Origin: Paraspadella gotoi
Taxonomy: Eukaryota; Chaetognatha
Length of the DNA: 64,000 nt
Assembly: GCA_051294375.1 (NCBI GenBank)
Contig: CM119268.1
Location: 1,291,218-1,355,217 of the forward strand
Direction: 5' to 3'
Part shown: positions 57,271 to 64,000 of the stretch, piece by piece
How positions within the stretch are numbered: the first letter of the stretch is position 1
Layout of the letters: every line of letters begins with the position of its first letter
Position numbers and translations under genes: made by a program
Notes under the pieces: model-generated
Databases searched by the model: none
The model's input: the letters and a program-made list of their open reading frames with translations, nothing else
Told to the model about the DNA's origin: nothing

Positions 57271-57783
57271 CTCGTAATCGCAAACGAGGCCGTAATAGTT
57301 TTCCCTGCATCGACAATCGAACGATCCCGGCGAATTCCGGCATTCGGCGCCGTGTCGGCACGGACTCATCGAGACGCATTCGTCGACGTCTTGCAGAGAT
57401 GCTCGATCTCCGCCTTCGATCTTCCTTCCCATCGAGAGGCGTCATCGTTGAGTCTCGTTTGATTACAGACGATCACGACGCCCCTCTTCCGTCGCGTTGT
57501 ATCCCTCGCGCAGGACAAGGAGCACGAGTCTCCGTCGCTCAACTCTCCCGCGTCGACGGAACAGTTGAAGGCGACTCCTCACGAAGGGAAGTTCGAAAGG
57601 AGCCTTTCGCAGGTGGAGTCGACCGTCGGCGTCACGAACCCTCACGTCCTTTGTCCTTTTGTTCGCAGGTGAAATTTCGTTCTCCTTTCGGCCAAAATCC
57701 TCGGTCGCAGAGCAGACGACATTCCTCCCGCCATTTCGATCCGCAGGCGTCGAGGTTGGCGTGGTCGACGCTCAATTCTCCGC
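57271..57783 (-). CDS. Gene B copy 3: 3' part of the CCP/cbEGF exon
   Basis: Matches 50767-51279 with deletions. At 57784 the match stops abruptly after GGAGAATTGAGCG (CCP3 start), preceded on the minus strand by taacccttag, which looks like a splice acceptor. Confidence 0.6.
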
Positions 57784-58212
57784 TAAGGGTTAAAATTCTA
57801 CTTAAATCTAGGAACACGACACATTTTCATGCATTGTATAAAATTATTAATTTCAATAGCAGTGCCAATTACGACTCTAAAGAAATTAAAGGTTTCTGAT
57901 TTTCGTTGTCGTCATAATGAAAGAATCTCTTAAAATTCCTCTAGCAAATTAGAGTTATGCTGAAATAACTTTAAATTAATAGTTTGTTACTCAATGAAAT
58001 TAAATTAATTTTTTTAACTTGCGATCAGCAACAATAGAAAGCCATTGATCGATTTATAGATACTATAAATAGCCAGCGAAATACAAAAATTTTTTAAATA
58101 ATGTTCATGATGGTTGTTATCATGTTAGAATTTGCGTAACTCTGCTATGCAGACGGAGCGCGGTCATCCGTGAGCCACGGAACTGGCCGGTTGTCGAGGA
58201 GTTGAAGAGCTA
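57784..58212 (-). other. Copy-3-specific insert interrupting the CCP exon
   Basis: 429 bases of AT-rich sequence replace about 118 coding bases present in copies 1 and 2. In gene orientation it begins with a diverged CCP2-like stretch containing an in-frame TAG near 58211 and ends in a plausible acceptor. It could be an additional intron with altered exon ends, or a haplotype-specific insertion. Confidence 0.6.
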
Positions 58213-58510
58213 TTCCAGGCGACAGCTGGCGCCGTAGTGGTAGTCTTCGCCCACGGAACAATCGGTCAGAGTCACGTTGGGCGGAACGTGGGATTCGGTT
58301 CAGGCGACAGGAAACGGGCGAACAGGCCAGATCCGACAGGTCCTCGATCCAGTCGCCGGGAGACAGGCCCGGGCTGGCCTGGCCGCAACGGCCCGTCGAA
58401 GGGCCGGAGCGATACAATCCGGGGGCGCAGAGGAATTGGCAGGTCTCGTTGAAGGAAGCTTTGGCGCCGCAGGTGGACCGAGAGGTTGGTCTTCAGCGGG
58501 AGGGCGCATT
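58213..58510 (-). CDS. Gene B copy 3: 5' part of the CCP exon
   Basis: Matches 51395-51695 (CCP1 and start of CCP2), few indels, same acceptor. Confidence 0.65.
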
Positions 58511-58616
58511 CTGGAAAACAGGTTCGTATAAAAATCTATATGACAAGAATAAATTAACGAATGAAGTACTAAACAAAATGACAATGAATAACCCAGTTAA
58601 CGGTTGAATAAAGGAG

Positions 58617-58745
58617 TGAGTGAGTGAATGAATGAATGAATGAATGAATGAATGAATGAATGAATGAATAAATGAATGAATGAATGAATGAATTAATGAG
58701 TGAATGAATGAATGAATGAACTAATGAATAATAAATTGAAGAATA
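58617..58745. repeat. (TGAA)n tetranucleotide array (copy 3)
   Basis: Same array as in copies 1 and 2. Confidence 0.95.
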
Positions 58746-58868
58746 AATAAAGGTTAAAATAAATAAATTAATCAATCAAACAATCAATTATTCCAGTCAT
58801 TCAATAAATTAACCAATCATCAATAAATCAATCAATCAATGAATCAATCAATCAAAGGATTATCATAC

Positions 58869-59091
58869 CCACTGTCGACGCGCAATCTATTCCATAAAAT
58901 CCGTCTATACATTGGTCCGTCTCCAGACAAACTCCGACTCCCGATCGCAACTTCTCTCGCGCATGCGCAGTCTCTCTCGCATTCGCGCCGAATTTCCCTC
59001 GCCGCAGCCTCGGATCGAGCAGTTGCCGAAGGAAAGTTCTAGAGCGTCGAGGGCGACCGATCGGGACCCCGGGGGTAAGTTTGAGACGGAG
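58869..59091 (-). CDS. Gene B copy 3: MAM end plus EGF exon
   Basis: Counterpart of 52054-52278 with a few base changes; the EGF part (GVCLETDQCIDGFYGIDC) is open. Confidence 0.65.
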
Positions 59092-59371
59092 CTGAAGATG
59101 AGTAAAGGAGTATATTGTCAACCAGTCAGGTTTTAAGCCAGATCAGGTCGGATTCGACAGGCAGGAATTCAGGAAAAAGTGGGCGGAATTAGTTTTGGTA
59201 AGACATGCGCTCAGTCGCCTCAACTGATTATCCAAATTAATATTTAAAATTTCATTATGATATATACCAACATTTTTTCTTTTTTTTGGCGAATTTGATA
59301 GCATTTTTTTTTAATCACATAATAATTCATGTTTGAATAAATTATTATAATAATGTCGAAAATAAAATTCT

Positions 59372-60113
59372 TGTGGTGGTATATTCACACCACCTCACGT
59401 CCGTCATCCTTCAGCCAAATCCATTGGCTCAGAGGGGAACACACCATTCCAAGCGTAGTGTTCCATCCACAGTCCTAACGACTTCCCTCTGCGTTGGCAA
59501 AGCGAGACCGTCCTAGGGTAACCGCGCCAGTGACTGGAAGGCGTCACTGAGGGTCGAAGCCCCCAAAGCCAACAGTGAGATGCCCCATCCAATGGGCATC
59601 ACAGGCAACCCGGCTGTTGCCAATAATGGTGAGCCCTACTATCGAACACGCAACCTTCTCAGGGTACGCTATGACAAACGCCTATGCCTGCCGACTTCGG
59701 GTACCTACGACAAACGCCTATGCCCCTGGGGTATCGCTACGACAAACGACCTATGCCCCCACAACTCGCGCTCTTCTCTCTCTCTCCCACTATGGTAACA
59801 GTCTTGGTCAGACACCTCTCAGGCTTGAGGAACCTGAGTGATGTCTTGGCCCGGGATCCTGTGGTGGTATATTTCACACCACCTCACGTCCGTCATCCTT
59901 CAGCCAAATCCATTGCTCAGAGGGGGAACACACCATTCCAAGCGTAGTGTTCCATCCACAGTCCTAACGACTTCCCTCTGCGTTGGCAAGCGAGACCGTC
60001 CTAGGGTAACCGCCGCCAGTGACTGGAGGCGTCACTGAGGGTCGGAAGTCCCCAAAGCCAACAGTGAGATGCCCCATCCCAATGGGCATCACAGGCAACC
60101 CGGCTGTTGCCAT
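59372..60113. mobile_element. TRIM-like LTR element (copy 3)
   Basis: Direct repeats about 59372-59622 and 59860-60113, same target duplication; slightly more indels than copy 2. Confidence 0.75.
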
Positions 60114-60411
60114 ATTCTTTTACTTTTCTCAACATGAACGGAAATTCAAATATGTGTTGCGCCGCAGTGACTTTCTTAGCCCGTCTTTTGTTCTTTATAG
60201 TTTTATGATTTCCTGAAGGCGGCGCAAGCAGTCACTTAGATTTGAGGTTTTTTCTGTCTTAACAAATGAGCAACTAACTATGGGCGCGAGTTCATGAGCA
60301 TTGTTTAACGTAAGTGGACAGACCGACGGACAGACATACGACCGACAGACCGTCCGACCGACTGACAGAACGAACGGAAAGTGTCTCATAAAAAATCTCC
60401 ACAATTTCTAC

Positions 60412-60609
60412 TTTCCGTATTTGGCATCAACGTCCAACGGAATATATTTCCATTTTTCTCCCTGATTTCCGCTGATTTCCAAATGACTTCTCGATCGTAG
60501 ATCGTCTCCCTTCTATCACAAGTCCTTGCGATTTCATAACGTCGTCTGTGTGATTGATCCACGGAGCGTACATGTGATAAAAGAAGGACAAGCATCTTCA
60601 GCCGATGTG
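60412..60609 (-). CDS. Gene B copy 3: MAM exon 2
   Basis: Counterpart of 53595-53796 with single-base losses, including one in the donor context. Confidence 0.65.
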
Positions 60610-60719
60610 CTGTGAAAAAGCAAAGAAAAATACTTTAAGTCTTTAGCCTTTGCTTAACCAATACAATTTAACATTTTTTTATTTAAAAATATTAACAAAA
60701 ATTAACCAAATTTAAGTAC

Positions 60720-60796
60720 GATTTTCCTGCTTGATATTGGCAACAAAATATCAAAAGTAGAGTAGCCTTCTTCTTGGTCGATGAGTAGGAATTTTC
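60720..60796 (-). CDS. Gene B copy 3: MAM exon 1
   Basis: Counterpart of 53907-53985, missing two bases. Confidence 0.65.
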
Positions 60797-60883
60797 CTGA
60801 ATGTTCACACAATTTCACAATCAATAACGTGAATCATAGGAGCCAGTCCACAATTTACAAAAACGTTGATATTTGAACCCCAC

Positions 60884-61112
60884 CTTGGCAAGATGGTCTC
60901 TTTCGTACAGTGATCAAACTTTGCCCCGGCTATGCCCGTTAGACTACATCCGGGGCAATAGCACAATCGCCTCCCGTATCATTATCGGGATTGTAGCAAA
61001 ATTTTCGTATTCATCACGACGGGTTGCGAGTGATTGCTCCAGAGTTCGCATCAACGAGCTCACCAGTTGCGCTTGAGTCGCAAAATGCCACGTGCGGTGG
61101 AGTTCGAACAAT
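60884..61112 (-). CDS. Gene B copy 3: kringle-like 2 exon
   Basis: Counterpart of 54074-54307, five bases short. Confidence 0.65.
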
Positions 61113-61140
61113 CTTTGGAAGGAAATAAAAGAATGAAGCA

Positions 61141-61211
61141 ATCGAGCGATCGATCGATCGATCGATCGATCGATCGATCGATCGATCGATCAATCAATCA
61201 ATAACAATCAG

Positions 61212-61250
<39 letters not shown>
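61141..61250. repeat. (ATCG)n / (AATC)n arrays (copy 3)
   Basis: Shorter version of 46097-46283. Confidence 0.95.
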
Positions 61251-61254
<4 letters not shown>

Positions 61255-61530
61255 AAAAAAGGAAACAATTTAAAAAAAATAAACAAATAAACAAATAAAT
61301 AAATAAATAAATAATTAAATAAATTAGAAAATATACAAATAAAAAATAAATAAATACATTAATAAATAAATCACTTGACACGCTAAAAGATTAACCAATC
61401 AGTCACCAATTAAATCAATCAAACAATCGATCAATCAATCAATCAATCAATCATATATAAATCAATCAATCAATCAACCAATCAATCAATCAATTAATCA
61501 ATCTATCAATCAGTCATTCACTCCACTCAC

Positions 61531-61824
61531 TTTTACAAAACTCCACTCTACACTCGATCCTCACGGATTCGTCTTCTCCGCAGTTTTCTTTCTCGCAGCA
61601 CCAAAGATTCCTTCCTTCTCCCGCCACGAATCCGCCGCCGTCGAGCAGCGCAGGAAATCGGCAGTAATTCAGCGCCGCCGCCGCGGAGCCGTCGGAAAAG
61701 ACGGCGTCCGCCAGATCCGTCTTCTCCCAATCAAGGCAGAGGGCGCTATCCGTACGGGCGGCGCCGGTGTAGCGCCACAACGCGATGCCGTCGGCGTCGT
61801 CGGTTTCGACGCCGCGAACGCACT
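61531..61824 (-). CDS. Gene B: kringle-like domain 1
   Basis: 294-nt phase 1-1 exon, open, acceptor tctccgccag, donor TGTAAAA|gtgagt. It begins ECVRGVETDDADG, then ALWRYTGAARTDSALCLDWE, ...AAALNYCRFPALLDGGGFVA and ...NLWCCEKENCGED. C-x-R-G...W-R-Y-x-G-x-x-x-T-x-S-x-x-C-x-x-W...N-Y-C-R-x-P...C is the kringle layout, divergent. The copy at 46563-46861 has two extra residues. It lies directly after the lectin-like exon, so it is the version linked to the signal peptide. Confidence 0.78.
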
Positions 61825-62621
61825 CTGGCGGAGAAAAAAAAAAGAGAAGTTAAATTGGAAGTTGATAGAATGTGGGAAACAGTGATATAAATTATCATTT
61901 TATTTCGAGTTTGACAATAATTGCACCAATTTCATATGTTTGTTTGTAAACTTAGTAGTTTAAATCTTAGTTTCAATAAAAAAAAGTTTTAAATTCATAT
62001 TAGACACCTGATTCAGTAACGATTCAACCAAAATCATTGGGTTTCAATAAAAACTATACCAACATCCGATGTCCATTTGTATTTTAATCCAACTAGTTGA
62101 AATTTAAACAACCAATATAGAAATTATCCATTCAGTGCCCCTGATTTTGGACAGGCTTTCGTGGTTTAAGGCCTCCATCACTCTAACAAGAGAATGACAG
62201 CTTTCAATCAAGACTCTCACACAGCCTCGTTTATTCACTCCCAGAGGACCTGGCTTCCCTTTCAATGAAGTGGTATAACATTTCAAAGAATGTTTNNNNN
62301 NNNNNTTAATCCAACTAGTTGTACGTATGAAATTGAAACAACCAATATAGAAATTATCCATTCAGTGCCCCTGACTTTGGACATCACTCTAACAAGATAA
62401 TGACATAGCAGCTACCTGCAAGCTTTCAATCAAGACTCTCACACAGTCTCGTTTATTCACTCCCAGAGTACCTGGCTTCCCTATCAATGAAGTGGTATAA
62501 TATTTCAAAGAATGTTTGTTTTTTAGCTTAAGGCAAACACAACATCGTTCACACTTATTCGTCGCACCCTTCACAGCCCAGCCCCTCACTTCACACTTCA
62601 CAACCCCCACCCCTCACTCAC
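61825..62621 (-). other. Intron of gene B with two dispersed-element copies
   Basis: Partial dispersed elements at 62103-62295 and 62325-62517 flank a 10-N gap (62296-62305). Remainder AT-rich. Confidence 0.7.
62103..62517. repeat. Two partial copies of the dispersed ~330-bp repeat
   Basis: Both begin AACAACCAATATAGAAATTA and lack part of the middle; they share GTGCCCCTGA with the copy at 47137. Confidence 0.85.
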
Positions 62622-63220
62622 CGACGCCCATATAATTCTCATCGATCTCCAGGTTCATTGATCTATCGATTATCGGCCCCGACGCCTCCGTCGGCTCCAC
62701 TCCGGCGCTGAGAACAATCTCCGGCGTCGACCCGCAACTCCTCGTCCACTCTTCGTCCCCGTCAAAATCGCATCGGCGTCGCTGACACAAAAACGGCGCC
62801 TCTTCGTCGCAATCTCGCGGCGTCACGCAGAGAGAAGCGGCGTCGTTCGATCTCTTCAGTCGCAAACAATCGCGATTCGACGCCGGGTCTTCGTCGAACG
62901 CCGCGGCGTCTTCTTCGTCGCACGCGAGATCGGAGGCGGGAAAAGCGGCGCCCTCCAATGTCATCCAGGTGGGGGCGCCGGGTAAGGTAGAGCGCCGGTA
63001 GACGCCGATCCAGTATTCGACTTTGGAAGAAACGAGAGACGAGACGCCGGAATCGTTGAGGGAGGAAGAGAAGAGGGCGGCGCCGTCCGCTGCGCCGAGG
63101 CAGGATTTGACGGCGCCGCGCCAGGATTGAGGAGTGGCGAAAACTTTGACGCCGATGAGATCGAGGGACGCCGAGAATGGAGTCGGAGATGGTGATAGAG
63201 TCGGGGACGACGAAGATGAA

Positions 63221-63254
<34 letters not shown>

Positions 63255-63359
63255 NNNNNNNNNNNNNNNNNNNNNNNNNNNNNNNNNNNNNNNNNNNNNN
63301 NNNNNNNNNNNNNNNNNNNGACGACGACGGCGACGGCGACGGCGAAGACGACGGCGAAG
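62622..63359 (-). CDS. Gene B: Ser/Pro linker and C-type-lectin-like domain
   Basis: Minus-strand exon, acceptor tctctgtacag, donor GTCG|gtgagt, both phase 1. It starts with a Ser-Pro run coded by a GGCGAC hexanucleotide array containing a 65-N gap (63255-63319). A CTLD-like domain follows: VKVFATPQSWRGAVKSCLGA, EYWIGVYRR, WMTLEG, DCLRLK and CDEEAPFLCQRR. The W-I-G and C-x-x-x-x-P-F-L-C features are typical; the EPN/QPD and WND calcium/sugar motifs are not seen, so classical carbohydrate binding is doubtful. A ~50-residue linker leads to kringle-like 1. Confidence 0.85.
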
Positions 63360-63667
63360 CTGTACAGAGAAATTGGTGGGACAAATGATGTTTATTGTTT
63401 AAATTCAACAATTTAATTTAATTTAATTCAATTTAATTTACAATTTACAATTTACAATCATCTAAGGATAAGTCACTGAACTTCTTCCCAACTACAGTAA
63501 GCTTTGACTTTGTAAAATCCAATCGAAGATCTAAAATAGTACAAGTAAACTTGATATTCGTTCATTCTCAGCTTTTCGAATTATTCACACAACATTTACA
63601 TATATATTTTTCTAAGTATTTCAAAGTATTTCGAAGTATTTCAGAATACGCGGTAACCAGTCCTTAC

Positions 63668-63719
63668 CTCTCGCCAGCGCGACTGTCAACAAAGTCAAAA
63701 ACGACGCGTACAAATTCAT
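63668..63719 (-). CDS. Gene B: first exon, signal peptide
   Basis: ATG at 63719 opens a 52-nt exon encoding MNLYASFLTLLTVALAR, a short N-region and hydrophobic core ending in A-L-A, i.e. a signal peptide with a plausible cleavage site. Donor AGAG|gtaagg; phase 1 exit gives Ala with the lectin exon. This sets gene B as secreted or, with its TM helix, type I membrane. Confidence 0.82.
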
Positions 63720-64000
63720 TTTCGAATTTAAATTTTTGCCATTAAATTGCGTTGAATTTTATCGAGACTCGAGACTCAGTTCTGACGTCGAAACGGACTT
63801 TGTAACTAAGAATTTTCTTATCTATTTAATTCCTAACAGTTTTTATTCCTTTTTTTTAGTGAAATTTCGGAATTATTCGTTATCTCTTATTTCGATGAGA
63901 AAAAAAAATAGATTACGCGACTCATTAATATGGCAGAAAAAAAAAACAATTTGACCGATTCCAAAGAATTAAGGAAGTTAAAAAAGTTTGAAATACCCAT
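63720..64000 (-). promoter_or_regulatory. 5' flank of gene B
   Basis: 281 bases upstream of the signal-peptide ATG: AT-rich with homopolymer runs. No convincing core promoter element; it would hold the 5' UTR and perhaps the proximal promoter. Confidence 0.35.

Overview
The window is eukaryotic and almost certainly metazoan. It has spliced genes with GT-AG introns, long AT-rich introns full of simple repeats, GC/CpG-rich exons, and one gene whose domain set (signal peptide, C-type lectin-like, kringle-like, MAM, EGF, sushi/CCP, calcium-binding EGF, one transmembrane helix) is an animal set. The phylum cannot be fixed from sequence alone. No tRNA, rRNA, operon or CRISPR array is supported.

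Gene A (minus strand, about 38035 down past position 1). I assembled it from exons whose splice-site phases fit at most junctions. From its 5' end: an ATG exon (37705-38035), then 29204-29309, 28327-28495, a poorly resolved stretch (20711-20840, 18373-18645), two leucine-rich-repeat-like exons (17441-17547, 15965-16103), a possible MORN-like exon (14116-14201), a Pro-rich exon (13465-13656), a conserved-looking block (11963-12083, 11615-11755, 9960-10146, 8119-8298, 7301-7432, 6817-6896), and a very long acidic C-terminal region (3006-5227, 2307-2938, 1-1332). That last region is built from about 18 copies of a tryptophan motif (W-x-E-N-[YF]-D-x-L-Y-x-L-[QK]). I do not recognise the family. 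The join between the LRR-like part and the downstream part is the weakest link, so this could be two genes.

Gene B (minus strand, 63719 down to 49978) is a mosaic type I membrane receptor: signal peptide, Ser/Pro linker, CTLD-like domain, two kringle-like domains, MAM, EGF, four CCPs, cbEGF, membrane-proximal domain, TM helix and short tail. Summed exons give about 1,130 residues. Nearly all module boundaries carry phase-1 introns. Its 3' part, from kringle-like 1 to the TM exon, appears three times (39-47, 47-54 and 54-62 kb). The middle copy has nearly clean reading frames; the outer two are full of single-base indels.

Much of the structure is overlaid by assembly noise. 18.6-25.4 kb is an indel-rich, abbreviated copy of 25.4-38.6 kb, and several gaps are exactly 25 N. 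This suggests long-read gap filling that over-extended. Real variation may still be present: a different insert inside one CCP exon and an in-frame 6-nt difference in kringle-like 1.

The rest is repeats: GA/CT tracts, trinucleotide and tetranucleotide arrays, minisatellites, a dispersed ~330-bp element, a small LTR-flanked (TRIM-like) element with 5-bp target duplications, and Tc1/mariner transposase remnants. The most unusual pattern is that several gene A exons have their last bases plus the 5' splice site tandemly duplicated, in one case as six identical 37-bp units.
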